Shown here one piece after another: positions 16,602-24,436 of a stretch of 64,000 nucleotides of DNA. This DNA is from Streptomyces carminius. GTDB taxonomy: Bacteria > Actinomycetota > Actinomycetes > Streptomycetales > Streptomycetaceae. Position 1 is the first letter of the stretch; every line of letters starts with the position of its first letter. The notes beneath the pieces were generated by a model. It was not told the DNA's origin. It did not search any database and saw only the letters and a list, made by a program, of their open reading frames with translations. The position numbers were made by a program, and so were the translations under genes. The DNA is taken from NCBI RefSeq assembly GCF_002794255.1, contig NZ_PGGW01000019.1, forward strand, positions 64,501 through 128,500, in the 5' to 3' direction.

Positions 16602-17471
16602 TCAGGTGACGCGGAGCCGGGCGGCGACACCGGCCGCGGCGGTACGGTCCAGCCGCCCGTCGGCGACCGCGGTGACCACCCGCCGTACAACCGGCCGGCC
16701 GGGCGGCAACGGCAGCCTGTTCCCCCAGGCCAGCGCCGAGCCCACCCCCGGGTACTCGGCCGCGCGTACGAACCACGGATCGCGGCGGGTGTCGTCGGTG
16801 GCCCCGGCGAAGACCAGCGTCCAGCCCTCGCCCGTCATCGCCAGCCAGGGCGCCGGCCTCCCGTGCACCGCCGCCTCGCCCGCGGCACGGTCCGTGAACA
16901 CCTCGGGCGGGCGGGAGCCGGCCGGCGGGCGCCAGAAGAAGCCGCCGTAGCCGGCACCGGGGCGGCCGTTGGTGGCCGGGCTGCCCGCCGACAGCTCCTC
17001 ACCGCGGACGTTGGTGAGTTCACAGGTGAGGTCCAACGCCCAGCAGCGCCCGTCCAGCTCCCGGACGGCGACCGTGCGGCGCTCGGTCAGCAGCCGCCGC
17101 CCGCCGCGTTCCCAGGCCAGCTCCTCGGCGAAGCCGTCCGTACCGCGCCGCAGCCACCGCAGATGGCGCTGCCGCCCGTGGTTGTCCAGTTCGGTGGGGC
17201 CCCGGCCGCGGACGAAGGTGCGCCCGCCCCAGAAGTTGACGCCGGAGACGTCGGGGACGGCGATGCTCACCCCGAGGTGGTGGACGTGATCGGCGGGCCG
17301 CAGCTCGGTGACGACCGTGCCGCCCAGGGTGCGCACGGGGTGCAGACAGGGGCGTGGGGACTCCCGGCCGGGCAGGTCCGGACGGTGCCCGTAGCAGGCC
17401 ACGGCACGTCCGCGGCAGTGCAGTTCCACGGTCTCGTCCGCTCCGGCGGGGACGGTGCGGGGCTCGCTCAT
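16602..17471 (-). CDS. PmoA-like protein (DUF6807 family)
   Basis: A protein of 289 aa of the family named after its distant annotation as methane oxygenase PmoA. It is not a methane monooxygenase; these are soluble beta-sandwich proteins found next to Gfo/Idh oxidoreductases in sugar clusters. Signatures are 'RPCLHPVRTLGGTVVTELRP', 'DHVHHLGVSIAVPDVSGVNF' with paired histidines, 'GGFFWRP' and 'HGRPAPWLAMTGE'. The ATG overlaps the preceding stop by 4 nt (ATGA), so it is coupled to the oxidoreductase. It may act on or bind the same sugar; function is unproven. Confidence 0.75.
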   Translation of the reverse strand: MSEPRTVPAGADETVELHCRGRAVACYGHRPDLPGRESPRPCLHPVRTLGGTVVTELRPADHVHHLGVSIAVPDVSGVNFWGGRTFVRGRGPTELDNHGRQRHLRWLRRGTDGFAEELAWERGGRRLLTERRTVAVRELDGRCWALDLTCELTNVRGEELSAGSPATNGRPGAGYGGFFWRPPAGSRPPEVFTDRAAGEAAVHGRPAPWLAMTGEGWTLVFAGATDDTRRDPWFVRAAEYPGVGSALAWGNRLPLPPGRPVVRRVVTAVADGRLDRTAAAGVAARLRVT

Positions 17472-18769
17472 GCCCCGGCCTCCTCTCCGGTCTCTCCGGT
17501 CTCTGCGGTCTCTGCGGTCTCTCCTCCGGGAGCCGCGAGGGTCGCCGGTGCCGCGGGCACCGCCCAGGGCACGTACGGGCCGCCGGAGCGGGCCAGTTCC
17601 GGGGCCGTCTCCGAGTAGAGGCCCAGCCGCTCGGCCCCCGCGGCGACCAGCTCGTCGATGCCGTCGACGATCCGCCGTGCGGAGCCGCCGCCGTCCGGGC
17701 CGGGTTCGGTGTACCAGGCCTCCGGCGGCAGCGGACGCGGCTCGGGGGCGGTGCGGACGGCCTCCACCAGCCGCATGAAGGCGCCGGTGCGCCCGGGCGG
17801 CACCAGCAGCTCCGTACCGTCGGCGAGGTGGGCGAGGAGGTTGCGCAGCAGGTCGGTGCGGGCGTACTCGGTGGTCTCGGGGGCGTGGCCGTGCCGTTCC
17901 AGCCGGACACGGTCCGCCTTGTACCAGAGGGTGACGCGGCCCTCGGTGCCGTGCACGACGACGTACGGCTCGCCGGGCCGCCGCGCGCACAGCGTCACGG
18001 CCGCGGTGATCTCGCCCGTGGTGCCGTCGCCGTGCACGGTGCGGAGACGGGCGCAGGAGGTGTCGTCGGCCTCGATGGGGTTGGCCCGGTACAGCTCCAG
18101 CTCGACGCCTGCCACGTCCTCCGCGCGGTCGCCGCCGTCGATGCGCAGCGCGGTGGCCACGGCGTGGGCGAGGGGATTGGTGAGGACACCGTCCACCACG
18201 TCCCGGCCGTCCAGTCTGCGCCGTCCGGCCCAGCCGGCCCGGTGCCAGTAGGCCAGGTCGCGGGCCCAGGCGCCGGCGGCGCCGATGCCCCGTACCCGGC
18301 CGATCGCGCCGTCGGCGACCAGTTCGCGGACGGCGGTGACGGCCTGGGAGCCCAGGGACTGGAAGCCGATCTGGCAGGCCACCCCGGCCGTCGCCAGCCC
18401 TTCGGTCAGCCGCTCGAACTCGGCGTACGAGGGGGCGGGCGGCTTCTCCAACAGCAGGTGGACGCCCCGCTCGGCGGCGGTCAGCGCCAGGTCGACATGG
18501 GTGTGGATCGGGGTGCAGACGACGGCGACGCGCGCGCCGGTGCGCTCCAGCAGACCGGCGAGGTCGGTGGACTGCTCGACGGGACCGAGGCCGTCCAGCT
18601 CCCGCCCGGTGAGCGGGACCGGCTCGCAGATCCCGGCCAGGCGGACCAGGCCCTCCCCGGCGAGCCGGCGGATGTTGTCCAGGTGCCGGCGGCCGTGGCC
18701 GCGGGCTCCGGCCAGCACGACGGGCAGCGGCACTCCGGCGGCGGAGGCGGCGGCGGAGGCGGCATTCAT
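17468..18769 (-). CDS. Gfo/Idh/MocA family oxidoreductase
   Basis: An NAD(P)-dependent sugar oxidoreductase of 433 aa. The Rossmann part has 'VLAGARGHGRRHLDNI' and 'VAVVCTPIHTHVDLALTA'. The catalytic 'LLLEKPPAPS' (EKP) and 'QIGFQSLGSQAVTAVREL' follow. The C-terminal 30 residues are an acidic GETAETAETGETG tail encoded by a 9-bp DNA repeat at about 17488-17523, absent from typical members. It overlaps both neighbours (1 nt with the permease, 4 nt with the PmoA-like gene). In the non-phosphorylative arabinose route a Gfo/Idh enzyme oxidises the sugar at C1, so this is one candidate for that step here. Confidence 0.85.
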   Translation of the reverse strand: MNAASAAASAAGVPLPVVLAGARGHGRRHLDNIRRLAGEGLVRLAGICEPVPLTGRELDGLGPVEQSTDLAGLLERTGARVAVVCTPIHTHVDLALTAAERGVHLLLEKPPAPSYAEFERLTEGLATAGVACQIGFQSLGSQAVTAVRELVADGAIGRVRGIGAAGAWARDLAYWHRAGWAGRRRLDGRDVVDGVLTNPLAHAVATALRIDGGDRAEDVAGVELELYRANPIEADDTSCARLRTVHGDGTTGEITAAVTLCARRPGEPYVVVHGTEGRVTLWYKADRVRLERHGHAPETTEYARTDLLRNLLAHLADGTELLVPPGRTGAFMRLVEAVRTAPEPRPLPPEAWYTEPGPDGGGSARRIVDGIDELVAAGAERLGLYSETAPELARSGGPYVPWAVPAAPATLAAPGGETAETAETGETGEEAGA

Positions 18770-19677
18770 CAGCCCTTCACCGCCCCCGCGCTGAAGCCGG
18801 TGATCAGCCACTTCTGGATGAAGGCGAAGATGATCACCACGGGTACGGCGGCGACCACCCCGCCCGCGGCGAGCGCGCCGAGGTCCACGCTGTCGGAGCC
18901 GATGAGGGTGTTGAGGCCGACCGGAATGGTCTGCTTGTCCTGCGAGGAGAGGAACATCAGGGCGAACAGGAAGTGGTTCCAGCTGTGCACGAAGGCGAAG
19001 GAGCCCACCGCGATCAGCCCCGGCCGCAGCATCGGCAGCACGATGGCCCCGAAGGCCCGCAGCCGGGAGCAGCCGTCCACCCAGGCGGCCTCCTCCAGCG
19101 ACTCGGGCACGTTCCTGATGAAGCCGCCGATGAGGATCATCGACAGCGGGAGCTGGAAGACCGTCTCCGCGATGATCACGCTCCACATGGAGTTGATGAG
19201 CTGAAGGTTGCGGAAGGTCTCGAACAGCGGGACGAGCATCAGCGCGCCCGGGATGAACTGCGAGCACAGCAGCGCCAGCATGAAGGCGCTCTTCAGCCGG
19301 AACCGGAAACGGGCCAGGGCGTAACCGCCGGCCAGCGCCACCGCCATGGTCATCACCATCGAGGCGATGCCCACCTGGGTGCTGTTGAGGAAGTAGGTGC
19401 CGAAGCTCCGGTCGTTCCAGACCTTCTCGAAGTGCTCGCCGGTCACCGGCCAGGGCACCAGGGCGGTGGAGCCCGCCGGGCGGAGGGCGAACAGCAGCAT
19501 CCAGTAGAAGGGGATCAGTGTGAACAGCAGGTAGAGCCCCAGCGGGAGGAGGGTCTGCCAGCGCGGCGGTCCGTCGTCCGGTCTGCGGCGCCGGGTTCTC
19601 CGCCGGGCCGCGGGCGGGGTCTCGCCGTCGGCCGGGACGGGGACGCGGGTGCCCTGCCGGGCGAGTGCGGCGGTCAC
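18769..19677 (-). CDS. Sugar ABC transporter permease, MalG type
   Basis: An inner-membrane permease of 302 aa with six predicted helices, the first at about 43-65 ('LLPLGLYLLFTLIPFYWML'). The ATPase-contact EAA loop 'EAAWVDGCSRLRAFGAIVLP' lies near residue 200. The GTG overlaps the MalF-type stop by 4 nt. The N-terminus is an Arg-rich cytoplasmic tail of about 40 residues. It works with the MalF-type permease and the lipoprotein at 15.1-16.5 kb. No ATP-binding subunit is encoded nearby; in Streptomyces a shared MsiK ATPase usually serves such importers. Confidence 0.92.
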   Translation of the reverse strand: MTAALARQGTRVPVPADGETPPAARRRTRRRRPDDGPPRWQTLLPLGLYLLFTLIPFYWMLLFALRPAGSTALVPWPVTGEHFEKVWNDRSFGTYFLNSTQVGIASMVMTMAVALAGGYALARFRFRLKSAFMLALLCSQFIPGALMLVPLFETFRNLQLINSMWSVIIAETVFQLPLSMILIGGFIRNVPESLEEAAWVDGCSRLRAFGAIVLPMLRPGLIAVGSFAFVHSWNHFLFALMFLSSQDKQTIPVGLNTLIGSDSVDLGALAAGGVVAAVPVVIIFAFIQKWLITGFSAGAVKG

Positions 19678-20621
19678 TTGTCGTCGCCTCCGAACTTGCT
19701 CAGGCGCAGGTAGAGGATCGAGCAGAACAGGAGGATCACGAAGGCCACCGTGGTCAGCGCGGAGGCGTAGCCGAAGTCGTGGCCGTCGATCCCGGTGTTG
19801 GCGACGTAGAGCGGAAGCGTGGTGGTCACGCCCGCCGGCCCGCCGCCGGTGAGGGTGTAGAGCAGGTCGACGTTGTTGAACTCCCACACCGCGCGCAGCA
19901 GTGTGGAGAGGATGATCGCGTCCTTCAGATGCGGCAGGGTGATGTGCCGGAACCGCCGGAAGCGGCTCGCGCCGTCCACCGAGGCGGCCTCGTAGAGGTC
20001 CTTGGGGACTGACTGCAGGTCGGCGAGGATGAGGATCGCGAAGAACGGGACGCCGCGCCAGAGTTCGGCCAGGACGGCGGCCCAGAAGACGGTGCCGGTG
20101 TCGGAGAGGACCGAGGTGCCGTACTCGCCGACGCCGGCGTCGGCCAGATAGCGGCTCAGCCCGGTGGAGGGGTTGTACAGCAGGATCCAGATGGTGGTGG
20201 TGAGCACCCCGGAGACCGCCCAGGGCGAGAAGACCAGGGCCCGGGCGATGCCGCGGCCGACGAACGTCTGGTTGACGATCAGCGCCAGCGCCAGGCCGAA
20301 GACCAGTTGGAGGCCGACCTCCACGAGGACCCACTTGGCGCTGAAGACGAGGGTCTGCCAGAACAGCGGGTCCTCGAAGAGGATCTTCCGGAAGTTGTCC
20401 GCGCCGGCGAAGCCGTTCCGCCAGGGCTTGGTGACGTTGTAGTGCTGGAGGCTGTAGTAGAGGACGCTGAGCATCGGGTAGGCGATGAAGCCCAGCATCA
20501 GCAGCACGGCGGGCGCGATCAGCAGATACGGCAGGCCGCGCCTGCCCGGTCCGCCCGGCCTTTCCGGTGCCTCGGGCTTCCCTGCCGGGGCGCGCTTCTT
20601 CGGCACGGCGGTGAGGGCCAT
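19674..20621 (-). CDS. Sugar ABC transporter permease, MalF type
   Basis: A permease of 315 aa with a short Pro/Gly/Lys-rich N-terminus, then 'YLLIAPAVLLMLGFIAYP' as the first helix. 'ALVFSPWAVSGVLTTTIW' and the EAA loop 'EAASVDGASRFRRFRHITLP' near residue 220 are typical. The ATG has GGAG at 9 nt. It is the first gene of the transporter block and has a 143-nt upstream gap containing an inverted repeat, so it probably starts its own transcript rather than reading through only from the dehydratase. Confidence 0.92.
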   Translation of the reverse strand: MALTAVPKKRAPAGKPEAPERPGGPGRRGLPYLLIAPAVLLMLGFIAYPMLSVLYYSLQHYNVTKPWRNGFAGADNFRKILFEDPLFWQTLVFSAKWVLVEVGLQLVFGLALALIVNQTFVGRGIARALVFSPWAVSGVLTTTIWILLYNPSTGLSRYLADAGVGEYGTSVLSDTGTVFWAAVLAELWRGVPFFAILILADLQSVPKDLYEAASVDGASRFRRFRHITLPHLKDAIILSTLLRAVWEFNNVDLLYTLTGGGPAGVTTTLPLYVANTGIDGHDFGYASALTTVAFVILLFCSILYLRLSKFGGDDK

Positions 20622-20654
20622 TGCCGGTGCTCCGTTCTGTCGTCGAATGACCGT

Positions 20655-20667
20655 CGAACGTTGTTCG
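20655..20667. promoter_or_regulatory. CGAAC-N3-GTTCG inverted repeat upstream of the importer
   Basis: A perfect 5-bp inverted repeat with a 3-nt spacer lies 34 nt upstream of the MalF-type start, in the gap after the dehydratase gene. It is a plausible operator for the local GntR or IclR regulator or an unlinked LacI protein. Confidence 0.35.
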
Positions 20668-20764
20668 GTATGTCGGCCGGCCCCCGGCCGGTGTTTCGGA
20701 CGGTGGGGCGGCGACCGGAGAGTCCGCGGGAGCGGTCGTCCGGGGACGGCGCCCGGCCGCGGGC

Positions 20765-22519
20765 TCAGCCCGCGTGGGGTTCCGGCACCTCGCCGGGCCG
20801 GGCGAGGAAGGCGAAGTCGCAGCCGGTGTCGGCCTGGGTGATGTGCTCCTCGTACAGGGCCCCGTAACCGCGTCCGTAGCGGGCCGGCGGGGGCTGCCAG
20901 GCGGCGCGGCGGCGCTCCAGTTCGGCGTCGTCGACCTCCAGGCGCAGGGTGCGGGCGGGGACGTCGAGGGTGATCAGGTCCCCGCTCTCCACCAGGGCCA
21001 GCGGCCCGCCCACCCACGACTCGGGCGCGATGTGCAGGACGCAGGCGCCGTAACTGGTGCCGCTCATCCGGGCGTCGGAGAGCCGGACCATGTCGCGCAC
21101 CCCCTGTCTGAGCAGGTGGCCGGGGATGGGCAGCATTCCGTACTCGGGCATCCCCGGACCGCCCAGCGGGCCGGAGCCGCGCAGCACCAGCACACTGTCG
21201 GCGGTGATGCCGAGCGCGGGGTCGTCGATGCCGGCCTGCAGGGCGCGGTAGTCCTCGAAGACGACCGCGGGACCGGTGTGCCGCAGCAGGTGCGGCTCGG
21301 CGGCGAGGTGCTTGATGACGGCGCCGTCCGGGGCGAGGTTGCCGCGCAGGACGGCGATGCCGCCCTCGGCGGACAGCGGGTCGTCCGCGGTGCGGATGAC
21401 GTCGTCGTCGTGGACGAGTGCGCCGGCGAGCTGCTCGCGCAGCGTGTCGTGGGCGACGGTGGGGCGGTCCAGGTGGAGGCGGTCGCGCAGCCGGGAGAGG
21501 AAGCCGGGCATGCCGCCCGCCTGGTGGAAGTCCTCCATCAGGTACTTCCCGCCGGGCCGCAGATCGGCCAGCACCGGTGTGGTGCGGGCGATCCGGTCGA
21601 AGTCGTCCAGGGTGAGGCCGATCCCGGAGCGTCCGGCCATGGCGATGAGGTGGATGACGGCGTTGGTGGAGCCGCCCAGCGCGCACACGGTCGTCACCGC
21701 GTCCTCGTACGCCTCGCGGGTCAGGACGGTGGAGAGACTGCGGCCCTCCCACACCAGCTCCACGATCCGCCGCCCGGCCGCGGCGGCCATCCGGGAGTGC
21801 CCGGAGTCGACGGCGGGGATGGCGGCGGCGCCGGGCATGGTGACCCCCAGTGCCTCGGCGGCGCCGGTCATGGTGGAGGCGGTGCCCATGGTCATGCAGT
21901 GGCCGGGCGAGCGGGCCAGGCCGCACTCCAGTTCGGCGAGCTCGCAGTCGCCGATGAGCCCGGCGCGGTAGTCGTCCCAGTACTTCCACATGTCGGTGCC
22001 CGAACCGAGGGTCTCGCCGCGCCAGTGGCCGCGCAGCATGGGCCCGGCGGGGACGAGGACGGCGGGCAGGTCGGCGCTGGCCGCGCCCATCAGCAGGGCG
22101 GGGGTGGTCTTGTCGCAGCCGCCCATCAGCACCGCGCCGTCCACCGGGTAGGAGCGCAGCAGTTCCTCGGTCTCCAGGGACAGCAGGTTGCGGTAGAGCA
22201 TGGGAGTGGGCTTCTGGAAGGTCTCCGACAGTGTCGCGACGGGGAACTCCAGCGGGAAGCCGCCGGCCTGCCACACCCCGCGTTTGACCGCCTCGGCGCG
22301 CTCGCGCAGGTGCTGGTGGCAGGGGTTGATGTCGGACCAGGTGTTGAGGATCGCGATCACCGGCTTGCCCAGGTGCTCCTCCGGGAGGTAGCCGAGCTGA
22401 CGGGTACGGGCGCGGTGGCTGAAGGAGCGCAGCCCGCCGGTTCCGTACCACCGGTGGCTGCGGAGCTCCTCGGGCCCGCGGCGGGGCCGGGGTCCGCGGG
22501 TTTCCCGGCGGTCCGTCAT
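20765..22519 (-). CDS. IlvD/Edd family sugar-acid dehydratase (arabonate dehydratase-like)
   Basis: An iron-sulfur dehydratase of 584 aa, the length of L-arabonate/D-xylonate dehydratases rather than IlvD itself. Cluster cysteines are seen in 'VLMGGCDKTTPALLMGAAS' and 'RSPGHCMTMGTASTMTG'; 'PAVDSGHSRMA' is also conserved. The N-terminus 'EELRSHRWYGTGGLRSFSHR' is the sugar-acid subgroup pattern. The start overlaps the stop of the DHDPS-family gene by 4 nt (ATGA). The reaction would be removal of water from an aldonate or uronate-derived acid to give a 2-keto-3-deoxy acid, which the coupled downstream-pathway enzyme then uses. The specific substrate is inference. Confidence 0.88.
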   Translation of the reverse strand: MTDRRETRGPRPRRGPEELRSHRWYGTGGLRSFSHRARTRQLGYLPEEHLGKPVIAILNTWSDINPCHQHLRERAEAVKRGVWQAGGFPLEFPVATLSETFQKPTPMLYRNLLSLETEELLRSYPVDGAVLMGGCDKTTPALLMGAASADLPAVLVPAGPMLRGHWRGETLGSGTDMWKYWDDYRAGLIGDCELAELECGLARSPGHCMTMGTASTMTGAAEALGVTMPGAAAIPAVDSGHSRMAAAAGRRIVELVWEGRSLSTVLTREAYEDAVTTVCALGGSTNAVIHLIAMAGRSGIGLTLDDFDRIARTTPVLADLRPGGKYLMEDFHQAGGMPGFLSRLRDRLHLDRPTVAHDTLREQLAGALVHDDDVIRTADDPLSAEGGIAVLRGNLAPDGAVIKHLAAEPHLLRHTGPAVVFEDYRALQAGIDDPALGITADSVLVLRGSGPLGGPGMPEYGMLPIPGHLLRQGVRDMVRLSDARMSGTSYGACVLHIAPESWVGGPLALVESGDLITLDVPARTLRLEVDDAELERRRAAWQPPPARYGRGYGALYEEHITQADTGCDFAFLARPGEVPEPHAG

Positions 22520-23424
22520 GTCCGCTCCCACCCCTCGACGATCGCGGCGACCTCGGCGCGCAGTTCCCCCGGCAGCGTGCTGCCGGGCGGGCGGACGTCG
22601 CGGCGGCACAGGCCGAGGTGCGCCAGGGCCTCCTTGACGACGGAGACGTTGTTGGCCGACTGCTTCTCGGCGCGCAGGTCCTCGAAGGCGCGGACCCGCT
22701 CCCAGACCTCCATCGCGGCCCGGAAGTCCCCGGCGCGCAGCGCCCGGAGCATCTCCAGCGAGGTCCGGGGGGCGACGTTGGCCAGGCCGGAGGTGAAGCC
22801 GGTGGCGCCGCAGGCGAAGTAGGCGGGGGCGTACAGCTCGGCGAGTCCGGCCACCCACACGAAGCGGTCCACTCCCGCGTCGCGGGCGAAGGCGGCGAAG
22901 CGGGCCGCGTCCGGGACGGCGTACTTGACCCCGATGACGTTGGGGCACTCCGCACCGAGCCGGGCCAGCGCGGCGCCCCCGACGAAGGGAGTCCGCAGGT
23001 ACGGCACGACGCCCAGGTCGGGCACCGCCTCGGCCACGGCCCGGTGGTAGTCCACCCAGCCCTCCTGGGAGACGTACGGGTTGGCGGGCTGGTGGACCAT
23101 CACCATCTCCGCCCCGGCGTCCCTCGCCCGCCGGGCGCTCTCGGCCGCCGTGGCCGGGTCGTGGCCGACGCCGACGATCACCTCGGCCTGCCCCGCGGCC
23201 TCCGCCACGGTCAGTTCCACCGCCAGGCGGCGCTCGCCGGGAGTGAGGGAGTGGAACTCGCCGGTGTTGCCGTTGGGGGTGAGGGCACCGATCCCGGCGT
23301 CCAGCAGGCGGCGCACCAGGGTCCGGTGGGCGTCCTCGTCCAGCCGGCCCCGTCCGTCGAACGGGGTGACGGTGATGGCCACCACGCCGGCGAGGGCGGC
23401 TCGCCGACGGCAGAAGTCCGTCAT
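22516..23424 (-). CDS. DHDPS/NAL-family sugar-acid dehydratase or aldolase
   Basis: A class I Schiff-base enzyme of 302 aa with 'AITVTPFDGRGRLD', the 'PNGNTGEFHSLTPGE' phosphate/carboxylate loop, a family tyrosine in 'GVVPYLRTP' and the lysine in 'VIGVKYAVPD'. The C-terminal 'FEDLRAEKQSANNVSVVKEAL' region differs from DapA and resembles 2-keto-3-deoxy-pentonate / 5-keto-4-deoxy-glucarate dehydratases, which yield 2-oxoglutarate semialdehyde. It is overlapped on both sides (GntR upstream, IlvD/Edd downstream), so the three form one operon. The true DapA lies at 34.4 kb and supports a catabolic role for this paralogue. Confidence 0.83.
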   Translation of the reverse strand: MTDFCRRRAALAGVVAITVTPFDGRGRLDEDAHRTLVRRLLDAGIGALTPNGNTGEFHSLTPGERRLAVELTVAEAAGQAEVIVGVGHDPATAAESARRARDAGAEMVMVHQPANPYVSQEGWVDYHRAVAEAVPDLGVVPYLRTPFVGGAALARLGAECPNVIGVKYAVPDAARFAAFARDAGVDRFVWVAGLAELYAPAYFACGATGFTSGLANVAPRTSLEMLRALRAGDFRAAMEVWERVRAFEDLRAEKQSANNVSVVKEALAHLGLCRRDVRPPGSTLPGELRAEVAAIVEGWERT

Positions 23425-24101
23425 GCCCGACCCACCTGGCCTTTCTCGTTCTCCTCGGCGGGGAACGCCCGGCGGACGAACCCCTCGATGTGCTCGTGCA
23501 GCAGCCGGGCAGCGCCGTCCGCGTCCCCGTCCAGGGCACGGGCGAGGATGCGCCGGTGCTCGGCGGCCTCCCGCTCCCAGGAGGGCACCGCCTCCCAGGC
23601 GACGGTGGACACCAGCGCCGCCTGGTCGCGCAGGTCGTCGAGCATCCGGGTCAGCAGCGGGTTTCCGCAGGGCAGGTACAGGGCGCGGTGGAAGTCCCGG
23701 TTGGCCAGCGACCGGGCGGCCCGGTCGGCGGCGGCGTCCGCCCGCTCCAGTGCCTCCCCGGCGTCGGCCAGACCGGCCCCCGCGGTGACGGTACGGCGCA
23801 GGGCCTCCGGTTCCAGCAGCAGCCGCACGTCGTAGACGGAGCGGGCCATCGCGGTGTCCACGGTGCGCACGGTGGCGCCCTTGTACTCGCTCATCACGAC
23901 CAGTCCGCGGCCCGCGAGGGTCTTCAGGGCCTCGCGGACCGGGGTCTTGGACACCCCGAACCGCGCGGCGAGCTCGGCCTCCACCAGGGGCTGCCCGGGT
24001 GGGAGTCGGCCGGTGAGGACGGCGTGGGTCAGCTGTTCCAGCACGTACTGCGTCCTGGAGGGGAAGGGCACCGGCACGACACCGGTCAGCGGCGCTCTCA
24101 T
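23421..24101 (-). CDS. GntR family regulator, FadR/FCD subgroup
   Basis: A regulator of 226 aa. The N-terminal winged helix-turn-helix ('TQYVLEQLTHAVLTGRLPPG', 'LAARFGVSKTPVREALKTLA') is followed by an FCD effector domain with metal-binding histidines in 'NRDFHRALYLPCGNPLL', 'AAEHRRILARALDGD' and 'LLHEHIEGFVRRAF'. The ATG at 24101 has GGGAG at 8 nt; an in-frame start at 24137 is less likely. It is the first gene of the dehydratase operon and probably represses it until a sugar acid is bound. Repeats at 24242-24265 may be its operator. Confidence 0.9.
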   Translation of the reverse strand: MRAPLTGVVPVPFPSRTQYVLEQLTHAVLTGRLPPGQPLVEAELAARFGVSKTPVREALKTLAGRGLVVMSEYKGATVRTVDTAMARSVYDVRLLLEPEALRRTVTAGAGLADAGEALERADAAADRAARSLANRDFHRALYLPCGNPLLTRMLDDLRDQAALVSTVAWEAVPSWEREAAEHRRILARALDGDADGAARLLHEHIEGFVRRAFPAEENEKGQVGRA

Positions 24102-24436
24102 ACGGTCGGCTCCCGGCTCGGTTCCGGCGGCTGGCACTGGCCGGCACCCGGCACCAATGCCACAGGGGACGTCAGGTGCGTCACAGGCCCCATATGAGGC
24201 GGAACGGGTCCGTACAGTTCCGCACAGGGCTGTATCGCGCCTCGTATATGACGTATGACGTACGACTCGTGGTGGGAAGCAACGTAGGTCGGCCCCCGGA
24301 CTCCGTCAACGGTTCCGACAGAAGTCCGGGGGCCCGGATTGAAAGCGCTTACTGTGCGCATCGGCAAGGCCTGGGCGGTCATCCGGCGCCGCACCCGCCG
24401 CACGGCCCGCACCGGCGGCGGCCCGTCGGCGGCGGT
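24102..24436. other. Leader and promoter region of the GntR operon
   Basis: A 335-nt gene-free stretch upstream of the GntR gene. It contains the repeats listed at 24242-24265, and no open frame with a ribosome site was seen in it. The separation argues that the 24.4-25.7 kb gene is a different transcript. Confidence 0.6.
24242..24265. promoter_or_regulatory. Repeat array, candidate GntR operator
   Basis: TCGTA (24242-24246) and TACGA (24261-24265) flank two direct TATGACG copies (24247-24253, 24254-24260). The array lies about 140 nt upstream of the GntR start. Confidence 0.4.

Noticed and set aside
20774..22822. Long open frame opposite the IlvD/Edd dehydratase
   Set aside because: It is the complement of a well-supported gene and is open only because high GC at third positions removes stops. 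No family motif is seen in it.
22516..23424. Second dapA
   Set aside because: The C-terminal part and operon with an IlvD/Edd dehydratase and GntR regulator point to sugar-acid breakdown, not lysine synthesis.
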